Assembly (NCBI GenBank): GCA_022822135.1
Contig: JAJECH010000011.1
Coordinates: 1-62,394 of the forward strand
Reading direction: 5' to 3'
Length of the DNA: 62,394 nucleotides
From: Pseudomonadales bacterium
Lineage (GTDB): Bacteria; Pseudomonadota; Gammaproteobacteria; Pseudomonadales; Azotimanducaceae
Below are positions 30,323-39,963 of this stretch, piece after piece; the stretch's first letter is position 1, and each line of letters opens with the position of its first letter. The notes under the pieces are model-generated. The model was not told the DNA's origin. It ran no database searches and saw nothing but the letters and a program-made list of their open reading frames with translations. The translations under genes and the position numbers were made by a program.

Positions 30323-32302
30323 TTAAGGCTCGTGACTGGTCTCCAGACGATACGCGATCACGTAGTCGCCGCGGCCGTTTCCGTCAGCTAAATCTCCTCC
30401 CGCAGTCACTACGATATAGTCACTGTTTTCGTATCGATACCCCATGGGTGTTGCGTGCGCACCAGCAGGAAGATCCTGAGACCATAGCACTTTGCCATCC
30501 GAGCCGTCAATTGCTTGGAGTTTCTTGTCATTTGGTGTCGCGAAGAACACGACACCACCTTGCGTGACCATCGGTCCGCCGAATATGAAATAACCCCATT
30601 GCGCAGCTTCCTCACTAACTTCAATCCAGTTTAACAAGCCGATACTCGTTTCCCAGATCACCTCCCCTCGATCAAGATCCACTGCGACAAGCGTAGACCA
30701 CGGTCCTCTAAGGCAGGGAAGATCCTCGTAAAAAAGATCAAAGCGAGCCATTCCGTAAGGTGTACCTTCTTGTTCTGTATGTTGCGCACGGGCACCGTTC
30801 AGAGTGCCGACGCGATCGGCTTGTCTAAACTGATCTCGAGGAATTAGCTTCACGACCGTGGGTAATCGATTGACGATCAGGTAGCCGATACGATTCACTT
30901 TATCGTATGCCATGGACCCCCAATTCGTGCCACCGGGATTTCCTGGATAGAGGAGTGTGCCTTCAAGACTAGGTGGCGTGAAGATGCCGTCGTAACGGAT
31001 TCCTTCTAGCAATCGTTCGCATCCTTCCCGATGCTCGGGTGTGAACTCCCACATGGGTAGAGGTCTCGCGTCAGTGCTGTGGAGCCTCAGCTGAGGAAAT
31101 CGTTGAGTTTCCGCGGCCTGTTCGCCGGGAACGTCGCTCTGAGGGACGATTCTGTCTTCTACTGGGTGTAGCGGTTCCCCTGTCTCGCGATCTAGCACGA
31201 AAACGAAACCTGTTTTTGATGCCTGTGCAACTGCAGGACGCTTCTTACCGTCCGATGCAACGTGCTCAAACAAGAGCGGCTGTGCTGCGAGATCGTAGTC
31301 CCACAAGTCATGACGGATGGTCTGATAGCCCCAGACAAACTTCCCGGTTGAAGCGTTTAGAGCTACAACTGAATTTGCGTAGGCATTGTCTCCAATTCGC
31401 TTTCCTCCGTAGAAATCTGGGGAAGGTGAAGTTGTCGGAAGAAACACCAAGTCACGCTCTGAGTCAGCCGAAATCACGCTCCACACGTTCGCCGCGCCTG
31501 TGCGGTTTCCACGAACCTTTGACCAGCTGGCGCTCGCAGGATGGCTTTCTGATCGAGGAATGGGATCCCATAACCAAGCAAGTGATCCGTTTCGCACATC
31601 AAATGCTCGAATCAATCCGGGTTCAAGATTCGCAGCTCCGTTATCGCCAATCGCAGAACCAACGATGACCAGATCTCCAACAACGGTCGGCGGGGACGTA
31701 AGAGAGTAATCCCACTTTCTATAGCGTCGTATGCCCGCTGATAGGTCGATTTGTCCGTTTCTCCCGAAGTCAACACATGGTTCACCCGTGTTCGCATCGA
31801 CCGCTATCAATCGAGCATCAAAGGTCCCTACGAACACTCGTGTGCGGCATTGATCGGAATCTTCTTCTACGCCAGCCCAGACCGCAACACCACGGGAGGT
31901 GAACATTTCACTATAGGATTTCGAGAAATCTACGTCTGGGTCGAACACCCAGATTTCCTTCCCTGTCGCAGGTTCTAACGCGATAACGCGGTTGAAGCCG
32001 GTCGAAAAAACCAGCTTGTCTTGGATGAGTACTGGCGTTGCCTTGAAATTTGAGCGATTTCCGTCAAACTCAGAACCATCTGACGTATCGCCTGTCCTGT
32101 ATGTCCAAGCCGCGACGAGACGTTCAACACTTGTTGGGGTGATTGATGACGGTGTGGCGTAACGATCCCCTTTTAAGGAGTTTCCATAGTGCTGCCAACC
32201 TTCTGCACCTGCGATTGATCCGATAAATGCGATGGCGAGAAAAGCAAAAATCGCGACATTACGACATTTTCTTGAATCAACGAAGAGGACTGGTAAGCAC
32301 AT
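30323..32302 (-). CDS. PQQ-dependent dehydrogenase
   Basis: The product from the ATG at 32302 has 659 residues with an N-terminal signal or anchor helix (NVAIFAFLAIAFIGSIAGAE). It opens with the family motif WQHYGNSLKGDRYATPSSIT, then AAWTYRTGD, and shows many W-motif blades of the eight-bladed propeller (TGKEIWVFDP, TGKFVWGYQT, GKVLWSQDLPAGAHATP). The ending GNGRGDYVIAYRL is typical of the glucose/quinate quinoprotein group. It oxidises an alcohol or sugar in the periplasm; the substrate cannot be told. No cytochrome domain is fused. Confidence 0.88.
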   Translation of the reverse strand: MCLPVLFVDSRKCRNVAIFAFLAIAFIGSIAGAEGWQHYGNSLKGDRYATPSSITPTSVERLVAAWTYRTGDTSDGSEFDGNRSNFKATPVLIQDKLVFSTGFNRVIALEPATGKEIWVFDPDVDFSKSYSEMFTSRGVAVWAGVEEDSDQCRTRVFVGTFDARLIAVDANTGEPCVDFGRNGQIDLSAGIRRYRKWDYSLTSPPTVVGDLVIVGSAIGDNGAANLEPGLIRAFDVRNGSLAWLWDPIPRSESHPASASWSKVRGNRTGAANVWSVISADSERDLVFLPTTSPSPDFYGGKRIGDNAYANSVVALNASTGKFVWGYQTIRHDLWDYDLAAQPLLFEHVASDGKKRPAVAQASKTGFVFVLDRETGEPLHPVEDRIVPQSDVPGEQAAETQRFPQLRLHSTDARPLPMWEFTPEHREGCERLLEGIRYDGIFTPPSLEGTLLYPGNPGGTNWGSMAYDKVNRIGYLIVNRLPTVVKLIPRDQFRQADRVGTLNGARAQHTEQEGTPYGMARFDLFYEDLPCLRGPWSTLVAVDLDRGEVIWETSIGLLNWIEVSEEAAQWGYFIFGGPMVTQGGVVFFATPNDKKLQAIDGSDGKVLWSQDLPAGAHATPMGYRYENSDYIVVTAGGDLADGNGRGDYVIAYRLETSHEP

Positions 32303-32338
32303 CACAATTTGTACCACCCGCGTACCAACCCGACCCAT

Positions 32339-32733
32339 TATCCAGAACCTCGATAACCCAAGTTGTGTGCGCGATTTGAGGTCGTCTCCCGCAATATACG
32401 ACTGACTTTGATACCTAAATTGTGCGTTGGAACCATCGCAACGTCATTAGTTTGAAATCTCGGGAGAGACCCGTTAGTCCGGAAATGATGTATTTAGAAT
32501 GAATGACGACGGATAAAATCCGTCTTAAAATAAAATCCAGCCACGTTGAGCAAAAACTCGATGAGGATTTTATATATTACGACAATCATTCTTAAATAGC
32601 TAATTTTGAGTTGAAAATGCTGTTTCTACGAAATATAGTAATTAAATATGAAAATTGAGCACAAATATGGCGAAATCAACAGCGTTTAATTGTATTTTGC
32701 CTTAAGGATAAAATTACAGTTTAGCACTCGAGC
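32339..32733. other. A+T-rich intergenic region
   Basis: Nearly 400 bp separate the divergent PQQ dehydrogenase and GST genes, far more than elsewhere in this compact part. It contains an imperfect 108-bp inverted repeat (separate entry) and long A+T stretches, and probably both promoters. No open frame of note. Confidence 0.6.
32491..32598. repeat. Imperfect 108-bp inverted repeat, MITE-like
   Basis: TATTTAGAATGA...AAAATCC at the left recurs inverted at the right (GGATTTTATA...TCATTCTTAAATA). Inside the left arm is a perfect small hairpin, GACGGAT-AAA-ATCCGTC (32508-32524). Size and terminal repeats fit a miniature mobile element or a long leader stem-loop. Confidence 0.4.
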
Positions 32734-32745
32734 TTGGCGTATAGC

Positions 32746-33369
32746 ATGATAGATCTGTACACGTGGGGAACCCCGAACGGACGAAAAGCCTCGATTGCGC
32801 TGGAAGAAATGGCGTTGGATTACAACGTAATTCCAATCAATATTGGTAAAGACGAGCAATTCGCACCCGACTTTCTAAAAATCAGCCCTAATAACAAGAT
32901 CCCTGCGATTGTGGATCATGAAACCGGACGCTCGATGATGGAGTCTGGAGCCATTTTGTGGTACCTAGCTCACAAGACAGGGTCGTTTTTAGGTGACGAC
33001 CCTTACATTACGCTCGAGTGGCTCATGCTACAGATGGGCGGCGTCGGACCGATGCTTGGTCAGGTGCATCACTTTCTTCGTTTCAATCAAGGCGTTGCCC
33101 CCTACGCAGAAGAGCGGTATCGAAGTGAAGGGCATAGGCTGTATGGCGTACTAGATAAACGATTAGAAGAGAGTGAATTCCTAGCGGGTGAATACTCGAT
33201 CGCGGATATGGCGACCTGGCCGTGGATTTCGCGATGGGAATGGCATGAAATCTCTTGGGAGAACTTTCCATCGTTGAAGCGCTGGTATATCAATATTGCA
33301 GAACGCGCTCAAGTTCAGCGAGGGTACGAGATTCCGGTTGAGACGAGTGGTGTACCAATTCCAGATTAA
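32746..33369 (+). CDS. Glutathione S-transferase, Nu class (YfcG/YghU-like)
   Basis: The 207-residue protein starts MIDLYTWGTPNGRKASIALE and carries FAPDFLKISPNNKIPAIVDH, the hallmark of the YfcG group, which acts as a GSH-dependent disulfide reductase and uses Thr/Asn rather than Tyr or Cys. The C-terminal helical domain (EYSIADMATWPWISRW) is complete. ATG at 32746 is preferred over a TTG four codons upstream. Confidence 0.92.
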   Translation: MIDLYTWGTPNGRKASIALEEMALDYNVIPINIGKDEQFAPDFLKISPNNKIPAIVDHETGRSMMESGAILWYLAHKTGSFLGDDPYITLEWLMLQMGGVGPMLGQVHHFLRFNQGVAPYAEERYRSEGHRLYGVLDKRLEESEFLAGEYSIADMATWPWISRWEWHEISWENFPSLKRWYINIAERAQVQRGYEIPVETSGVPIPD

Positions 33370-33439
33370 GCTGGTCAAACTCTACTAGATACACGTTGAA
33401 ACAGTCGACGGAAAAACGCAGGACTAAACTACTGAACTT

Positions 33440-34801
33440 ATGCAATTAGAAGTCATCGTGCTTGCCGCGGGTCAAGGTACCCGCATGAAGTCGCGAACAC
33501 CTAAAGTCCTACACACCGTCGGTGGGAAGCCGATGCTGACGCGAGTTTTAGAGGCCGTTTCCGCCTTGTCGCCGACTCGAACACACGTCGTCGTGGGGGA
33601 AAACGGTAATGACGTCCAATCGATTTTCGAATCATTTGATGTCAATTGGGTTTCACAAGAAGAGCAGTTGGGAACTGGCCATGCCGTGCTCCAGGCGTTA
33701 CCTTCATTGGAAAAAGAAGCTCAGGCGCTTGTCGTATACGGCGATTGTCCTTTGGTTCAACCTTCTACCCTTAAACGTTGCGTCGCGGAAGGTCAGGACG
33801 GGGTTGGATTGATCACTGCGGTCGTACCTGATCCTGTCGGGTTAGGTCGAATCATTCGGGACGCTTCGGGTCGAGTGGAAGCGATTGTTGAACAAGCAGA
33901 TATTTCTCTCGAGCAATGCGGTATAGATGAGATAAACAGCGGGATTTTGAGCACGTCTGCGAAGCTGCTTGGCACGTATTTACCCCAACTCAGTGATAAC
34001 AACGCACAAGGAGAGATTTATCTCACGGACTTGATAGCAGAAGCCGTGTCTGACGACGTGTCAGTTAAAGCCGTTCGAGTGAATGACTTTCGGGAGATAC
34101 TTGGGGTCAACGACCGCGTGCAGTTAGCTCAAGTTGAACGCATACACCAGCAGTGGCAAGCCGAAGCACTAATGAAAAAAGGTGTGACCATCGCAGATCC
34201 AATGCGATTCGATTGCCGGGGTTCTGTAACAACGGGATTAGATTGTGCGATGGACATCAATGTGCTCTTGGAAGGAGAGATCGTGCTGGGTGACAACGTA
34301 CGGATTGGTTCCAACTGCATCTTGCGGAATGTACGAATTGCCTCTAACACGATAGTTAAAGAGAACACGGTCATTGAAGATGCAACGATCGGTCGAGATT
34401 GTTCGATCGGGCCGTTTGCGCGTATCCGACCTGGAACTACCTTGGACGACAAAGTAGGCATCGGGAATTTTGTGGAAATTAAGAACTCGCAGTTAGCAAG
34501 TGGAGTTAAGGCCGCGCATTTAGCCTATCTTGGTGATGCGGAGATCGGTGCCGATACGAACATTGGTGCCGGTGCGATCACATGCAATTACGATGGCAAA
34601 AACAAGCACCGGACCATCATTGGTGACAACGTATTTATTGGGTCCAATAGTTCACTCATCGCACCTCTCACGATCGAATCTGGTGCCGCAGTCGCTGCTG
34701 GCTCGTCGATTACCCGAAACGTGAGCACAGACGCTTTGGTGATTGAACGCGCAGATCAACGCAACGTCAAAGGCGGGGGAACCCGATTTCGAAGGCGTTA
34801 A
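33440..34801 (+). CDS. glmU: Bifunctional UDP-GlcNAc pyrophosphorylase/GlcN-1-P acetyltransferase
   Basis: The 453-residue protein has the uridyltransferase signature LAAGQGTRMKSRTPKVLH at the front and left-handed beta-helix hexapeptides in the C-terminal half (NVRIGSNCILRNVRI, DCSIGPFARIRPG), with acetyltransferase residues in KAAHLAYLGDAEIG and ITCNYDGKNKHRT. It makes UDP-GlcNAc for peptidoglycan and LPS. glmS follows after 6 bp, the usual operon. Full length. Confidence 0.97.
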   Translation: MQLEVIVLAAGQGTRMKSRTPKVLHTVGGKPMLTRVLEAVSALSPTRTHVVVGENGNDVQSIFESFDVNWVSQEEQLGTGHAVLQALPSLEKEAQALVVYGDCPLVQPSTLKRCVAEGQDGVGLITAVVPDPVGLGRIIRDASGRVEAIVEQADISLEQCGIDEINSGILSTSAKLLGTYLPQLSDNNAQGEIYLTDLIAEAVSDDVSVKAVRVNDFREILGVNDRVQLAQVERIHQQWQAEALMKKGVTIADPMRFDCRGSVTTGLDCAMDINVLLEGEIVLGDNVRIGSNCILRNVRIASNTIVKENTVIEDATIGRDCSIGPFARIRPGTTLDDKVGIGNFVEIKNSQLASGVKAAHLAYLGDAEIGADTNIGAGAITCNYDGKNKHRTIIGDNVFIGSNSSLIAPLTIESGAAVAAGSSITRNVSTDALVIERADQRNVKGGGTRFRRR

Positions 34802-34807
34802 GCGACG

Positions 34808-36643
34808 ATGTGTGGCATTGTCGGCGCTACTACTCAGCGCGAAGTCTTAGCCATCTTGATGGAGGGATTGAGGCGCCTTGAGTACCGAGGATATGACTCT
34901 GCGGGCATCGCTGTTCAAGTTTCCGATCAATGTGTCATTGACCGTGTACGTCGCGTAGGAAAGGTCAACGATCTCCAAGACGCTCTAACGGCAGAACCTG
35001 TATCTGGTCGCTCAGGTATCGCCCACACACGATGGGCAACTCATGGCGAACCGAGTGAGGCGAATGCTCATCCTCACATGTCCAATGGTTCGATTTGTGT
35101 CGTACACAACGGCATCGTTGAAAACTACGAATCGTTACGCGAAGAGCTCGTTGCTCAGGGTTACGAGTTCGAGTCCGACACGGATTCTGAAACCATCGCA
35201 CATCTCCTGCACTACCACTACCAGGAATCGGGCGAACTAACGGCGGCTATGGTTTCCACTCGGAAACGCCTGAAGGGTGCATACGCCATCGCAGCTATTG
35301 CTAACGATGCACCCGACGAAATCGTGGCGGTTCGTGGCGGATGCCCTTTGGTCGCCGGACTCGGTCTTGGTGAGCACTTCGTAGCATCTGACGTTGTTGC
35401 ACTACGCCCCGTGACGGATCGATTTATCTTCTTGCAAGAAGGCGATATCGTGCGGATTTCATCGGACTCGCTGACGATTCTTGACGCGAACGACGAGCCT
35501 GTGGAACGCGAACCAGAAACCGTTCGTGTGCACGCCGATGAGATGGAGAAAGGGACCTACAGGCACTTCATGGAGAAAGAAATCCATGAACAACCGCGGG
35601 TCATACGCAACACGCTTGAAGGCAGGATCGGGAGCGATCGCATTCTTGAAGATGCGTTCGGTATTCGAGCGAGATCGATGCTCGATGAGACAGAATCTGT
35701 CACGATCGTCGGATGCGGTACGAGCTACTACGCCGCTTGTGTCGCGAAGTATTGGATTGAGGACATTGCGCAGATTCCGTGTAATGCAGAAATAGCTTCC
35801 GAGTTTCGCTATCGAAACTTGGTGGTGCCGCCGAACAGTTTGTTTGTATCGCTATCACAGTCGGGTGAAACGGCGGACACGATCGCGGCATTGCGGGAGG
35901 CGAAAGTGCGTGGGTTCAGACACACCGTCGTCATCTCCAATGTGCTCAACAGCACGCTCACGCGTGAGAGTGATTTACCCATCATGATGAATGCCGGTGC
36001 TGAAGTGAGTGTTGCATCGACCAAGGCATTTACCGCACTGTTGACGGACTTACTGTTGCTTGCGGTCTTGCTCGGTCGGCGTAATGGGATTCCTGAAGAG
36101 AGGGAGGCTGAAATAGTCCGCGAACTCCACGCGTTGGATCGCGTGATTTATCGGACGTTGGGATTGGATCACCAATTACGGCAGTTATCAGAAGAGTTCA
36201 TGCACAAGCACCATGCGCTTTTTCTCGGTCGAGGCTCGCAATACCCCATTGCGTGCGAGGGTGCTCTTAAACTGAAAGAGATCTCGTATATTCATGCTGA
36301 GGGCTATCCAACCGGCGAGTTAAAACACGGACCGTTGGCATTGGTTGATGAAGATATGCCTGTCGTTGCGGTCGCGCCGAGCAACGAACTGCTAGAGAAA
36401 GTGCAGTCGAACGTGGAGGAAGTCAAAGCACGTGGCGGGATGCTGTATGTGTTTGCCGATGCAGACGCGGGATTTCGAACGAGCGACAACATGAAAGTGA
36501 TTGAAGTGCCCAAGGTTGATCCGCTACTGGCACCTATCGTCTACGTCGTTCCGTTGCAGTTGCTTGCTTATCACGTCGCGGTTCAGAAAGGCACGGACGT
36601 GGATCAACCACGCAATCTCGCGAAATCAGTTACGGTTGAATAA
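34808..36643 (+). CDS. glmS: Glutamine-fructose-6-phosphate aminotransferase
   Basis: The 611-residue enzyme starts MCGIVGATTQ, exposing the N-terminal nucleophile Cys2. The glutaminase half has RRLEYRGYDSAG and HTRWATHGEPSE; two SIS domains follow (TIVGCGTSYYA, SLSQSGETADT, and LGRGSQYPIACEGALKLKEI), ending RNLAKSVTVE. It makes glucosamine-6-phosphate, which glmU uses after isomerisation. Full length and complete. Confidence 0.97.
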   Translation: MCGIVGATTQREVLAILMEGLRRLEYRGYDSAGIAVQVSDQCVIDRVRRVGKVNDLQDALTAEPVSGRSGIAHTRWATHGEPSEANAHPHMSNGSICVVHNGIVENYESLREELVAQGYEFESDTDSETIAHLLHYHYQESGELTAAMVSTRKRLKGAYAIAAIANDAPDEIVAVRGGCPLVAGLGLGEHFVASDVVALRPVTDRFIFLQEGDIVRISSDSLTILDANDEPVEREPETVRVHADEMEKGTYRHFMEKEIHEQPRVIRNTLEGRIGSDRILEDAFGIRARSMLDETESVTIVGCGTSYYAACVAKYWIEDIAQIPCNAEIASEFRYRNLVVPPNSLFVSLSQSGETADTIAALREAKVRGFRHTVVISNVLNSTLTRESDLPIMMNAGAEVSVASTKAFTALLTDLLLLAVLLGRRNGIPEEREAEIVRELHALDRVIYRTLGLDHQLRQLSEEFMHKHHALFLGRGSQYPIACEGALKLKEISYIHAEGYPTGELKHGPLALVDEDMPVVAVAPSNELLEKVQSNVEEVKARGGMLYVFADADAGFRTSDNMKVIEVPKVDPLLAPIVYVVPLQLLAYHVAVQKGTDVDQPRNLAKSVTVE

Positions 36644-36667
36644 CTGTTTGTGCCCGAGTGCTTTATA

Positions 36668-36688
36668 GTTAGTTCCGCACGAACTAAC
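36668..36688. promoter_or_regulatory. Dyad between glmS and uvrD
   Basis: GTTAGTTC-CGCAC-GAACTAAC is a perfect 8-bp inverted repeat 25 bp after the glmS stop. No T-tract follows, so it may be a weak 3' hairpin for glmS or an operator for uvrD. It does not match a proteobacterial LexA box (CTGT-N8-ACAG). Confidence 0.45.
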
Positions 36689-36763
36689 ATGTGAAAACGA
36701 CTGGTTAAAAAGGAAGCGACAAATTTTGTACGTAATACGGGTCAACTAGGCTAGACCTGCGGC

Positions 36764-38797
36764 ATGTCAATAACTGAAACTCACGACGATTCATCGCTCA
36801 CAAAGGGACTAAACGAACGTCAACTGGCTGCGGTCACGGCCGAACCAGGTAATCAACTCGTCATTGCCGGCGCAGGCTCGGGAAAGACGCGTGTGCTTGT
36901 TCATCGCTTGGCTTACCTGATTAAACACTACAACTACAGTCCGTATGAGTTGATGGCTGTCACTTTTACGAACAAAGCTGCGCGTGTGATGGCTGGACGG
37001 GTTGCGGAACTACTGGGGATCGAAACCCGGCACCTCTGGATTGGGACGTTTCACGGGCTCGCGAATCGCATGTTGCGTCGAGATCACGATTTAGCTCGAT
37101 TGCCTCAGGACTTTCAGATTCTCCCGTCGGATGATCAACGAAGGGTCATTCGTGAGCTGATGAAAGCAAATCACATGGATTCCAAGCAGAACTCGCCAGT
37201 AGAACTGGCGAATTGGATCAATCGTGTTAAAGATGAAGGGAAGCGACCTCAGCACCTTCAGCTTGGTAGAAGCCCCGACATGCGGCGACGGATTGATTTT
37301 TACCGGATTTACGACGAATTCTGTCAAAGGAACGGGTTGGTTGACTTCGGTGAGATTTTGTTACGGTGCCATGAGATGTTGCTGGCTCATGACGACTTGC
37401 TCCGTGATTACCGCGACCGTTTCAGTGCGTTATTAGTAGACGAATTTCAGGATACGAACGTCATTCAATATCACTGGATTCGATTGTTAGCGGGCACGAA
37501 TTCGCACGTCATGGCCGTTGGTGACGACGATCAATCAATCTATGGTTGGCGAGGTGCAGTCGTACAGAACATTCGTAACTTCTCGGAGGACTTCCCTGAC
37601 ACGAACATCGTGCGCTTGGAGCAGAACTACCGCTCCACGGCAAACATCCTAAACGCAGCCAATAAGGTCATTGAAAACAACGATGACCGCTTAGGCAAGA
37701 CGCTTTGGACCGACGCAGCGGATGGTGAACTTATTCACGTATTCCCCTGCGAATTCGGCGAGGACGAGGCGAATTACGTCGTTGATCGTTTGCAGGATTG
37801 GGTGCGCGACGATAGTTCACGCACGTACGAAAACGTCGCAGTCTTATATCGGAGTCACTTCCAATCGTTATCGATAGAGACTGCTTTACAAGGAGAGGCG
37901 ATTCCATACACGATTCGCGGTGGCGCACGCTTTTACGATCGCGCGGAAATACGAGATGCACTGGGTTACATGCAGCTGGCTAACAATCGAGAAGCAGATG
38001 TTGCGTTTGATCGCGTAATGAACATCCGACCCCGCGGTATAGGTAGCGCTTCACAAGAGCGAATCCGGGAATTTGCTGTAAGCCAAGACCTGAGTTTGTG
38101 GAACGCATCGCTCGAGGGGATCAAACAACGCGTGTTCCCAGACAGAATGGCGCTTCGGTTAAAGGAGTTCCTTGACGAAATCGATAGAGTGACTCTGTTG
38201 TGTGAGGGAAAACACTTGTCCGAGATCGCCGACGTGTGTGTCTATGAGTCTGGTTTGATGGACTATCACATGGAGTCGGAACGGAACGAGCAACTTCGAG
38301 AGACTCGGCGAGAGAACCTTCAGGAGTTCATTCGAAGCTGCGGAGTTTTCGAGGCGAAGTTTCTACGAGAGGAATTGGGTGAAGATGAGAAGACGGTCCT
38401 ACAGTCGTTTCTTGATACGGTGAGCCTCGATGCTGGCGATGTTGAAGAGGATTTAGGACCGGCCGTGAGCCTAATGACGTTGCATGCTGCGAAAGGTCTT
38501 GAGTTTCCGCTGGTTTTCATCGTTGGCATGATGGAAGGACGCTTTCCGCACCACCTAAATCTCGACGACCCAATCCGTCTTTACGAGGAACGGCGACTCG
38601 CGTACGTTGGCTTTACGCGTGCCATGGAAGAGCTTCATCTCACCTACGCAAAGCGGGATCGAGGATTCAGTGATCGTGTGGATACTTCGAGAGTGTCGCG
38701 CTTCATTAGGGAAATTCCCACTGAATTTCTTCACTATACCCAGCATCGGCGAGTGCTCAATCGACGACGTTTCAGACAATACGTACGAGGTCTCTGA
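36764..38797 (+). CDS. uvrD: DNA helicase II (UvrD), short C-terminus
   Basis: The 677-residue protein matches UvrD over its helicase core: Walker A AGAGSGKTRV (Lys41), MAVTFTNKAA, WIGTFHGLANRMLRR, LLVDEFQDTN, VGDDDQSIYGWRGA and LEQNYRSTANIL, and later LMTLHAAKGLEF and YVGFTRA. It unwinds DNA in mismatch and nucleotide-excision repair. E. coli UvrD has about 720 residues; here the C-terminal Tudor-like domain that contacts RNA polymerase and UvrB is absent, and the tail after RFIREIPTEF is short and basic. Confidence 0.93.
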   Translation: MSITETHDDSSLTKGLNERQLAAVTAEPGNQLVIAGAGSGKTRVLVHRLAYLIKHYNYSPYELMAVTFTNKAARVMAGRVAELLGIETRHLWIGTFHGLANRMLRRDHDLARLPQDFQILPSDDQRRVIRELMKANHMDSKQNSPVELANWINRVKDEGKRPQHLQLGRSPDMRRRIDFYRIYDEFCQRNGLVDFGEILLRCHEMLLAHDDLLRDYRDRFSALLVDEFQDTNVIQYHWIRLLAGTNSHVMAVGDDDQSIYGWRGAVVQNIRNFSEDFPDTNIVRLEQNYRSTANILNAANKVIENNDDRLGKTLWTDAADGELIHVFPCEFGEDEANYVVDRLQDWVRDDSSRTYENVAVLYRSHFQSLSIETALQGEAIPYTIRGGARFYDRAEIRDALGYMQLANNREADVAFDRVMNIRPRGIGSASQERIREFAVSQDLSLWNASLEGIKQRVFPDRMALRLKEFLDEIDRVTLLCEGKHLSEIADVCVYESGLMDYHMESERNEQLRETRRENLQEFIRSCGVFEAKFLREELGEDEKTVLQSFLDTVSLDAGDVEEDLGPAVSLMTLHAAKGLEFPLVFIVGMMEGRFPHHLNLDDPIRLYEERRLAYVGFTRAMEELHLTYAKRDRGFSDRVDTSRVSRFIREIPTEFLHYTQHRRVLNRRRFRQYVRGL

Positions 38798-38920
38798 CTA
38801 TCTAGTCACTTTCTTCCTCGAACCTAAGCGTAGTCCTGTTGTATTTACGCAGGCATCGCGAGACAGGCGAATGGAACGGTCGAGGTAATACCGGACCGTC
38901 GAGTTGAGCGAAGAAGATCG

Positions 38921-39916
38921 ATGAGGAATCAAGCAAACACCCAAATCGCCATCTGTGTTAATCCAATGGCGGGTCGGGATGTGCGACGCTTGGCGGCACG
39001 CGCTTCCATGGTGACTCACGAAGCGAAGATGGACTGTGTTGCGCGTATCGCCGCGGGCGCGGACGCAATGGGTGTCGACGAGATCTTGATCGTACGGGAA
39101 CCGTTTCGGATCGCGGAACGCGCCCTGGAGTGGATGTCCCTCAAAGCCAACGTGACCTTGTTAGACATTGAACTGACCCATGACATGGGAGATACCGAGC
39201 GAGCCATTTCGGCTTTCTGTTCACACGGGGTGGATCATGTAGTGGCGTTAGGCGGAGACGGAACACACCGCGTCATCGTGAAAACTGCGCCGGACATCTA
39301 TCTCGTTCCTTTGTCTACCGGTACAAACAATGTCTTTCCGCTTACAGTCGAAGCCACCATTGCTGGCGAGGTAGCTGTCTTAGGGGCGAAGGGTCTTCTT
39401 CCGCAGGCACGGTTCTGTCGTCGAGCAAAGGTCGCGAAGCTCGCGATTGATGAGCGGGTCCGCGACATTGGACTTATCGATGTCGTTCGCGTTGAGGACG
39501 ATTTCGTTGGTAACTATCGCCCCTTCAACCCGGCGAAATTACGTGAAATGGTGTTAACACGTGCGGAACCAGACGCAATCGGCATGTCGCCTATCGGTGG
39601 GCTGATGGATCCGGTTGTTGCAGATGACGAATGGGGTCTGTACGTTAAGTTTGGCGAGGGACATATTCGACGAGTTCCCGTTTCTCCGGGTTACTTTCGA
39701 GACGTGCACATTGCTGAGACCAATAGGCTGCCGCTCGGTCATAGCTGCGAATTTGATTCATCCGGTCTGATCGCCATTGACGGGGACAGACTTCATCGAA
39801 TCGAGGCTGGGGAACGGGTAAGTATCGAAATTAATCGCGATGGTCCCTATGTATACGATGTCGCCGCGTCGATGAGGTTCGCAGCGGAACAAGGATTCTG
39901 CTTTCACGAAACGTAG
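38921..39916 (+). CDS. ATP-NAD/AcoX-type kinase family protein
   Basis: The 331-residue protein has the NAD-kinase/diacylglycerol-kinase motifs HVVALGGDGTHRVIVK and LVPLSTGTNNVFP, and a late SGLIAIDGDRLH. An early NPMAGRD segment matches the nucleotide-binding start of AcoX-type proteins, once linked to acetoin catabolism but of uncertain substrate. It is not the housekeeping NadK. It may be co-transcribed with the TRAP binding-protein gene 47 bp downstream. Confidence 0.8.
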   Translation: MRNQANTQIAICVNPMAGRDVRRLAARASMVTHEAKMDCVARIAAGADAMGVDEILIVREPFRIAERALEWMSLKANVTLLDIELTHDMGDTERAISAFCSHGVDHVVALGGDGTHRVIVKTAPDIYLVPLSTGTNNVFPLTVEATIAGEVAVLGAKGLLPQARFCRRAKVAKLAIDERVRDIGLIDVVRVEDDFVGNYRPFNPAKLREMVLTRAEPDAIGMSPIGGLMDPVVADDEWGLYVKFGEGHIRRVPVSPGYFRDVHIAETNRLPLGHSCEFDSSGLIAIDGDRLHRIEAGERVSIEINRDGPYVYDVAASMRFAAEQGFCFHET

Positions 39917-39963
39917 ATAGTCGATAGCGAATTAGCAAATTCGACCCAAAGACGCGTTGGATA

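Noticed and set aside
36668-36688. A LexA/SOS box before uvrD
   Set aside because: The dyad GTTAGTTC-N5-GAACTAAC does not fit CTGT-N8-ACAG.
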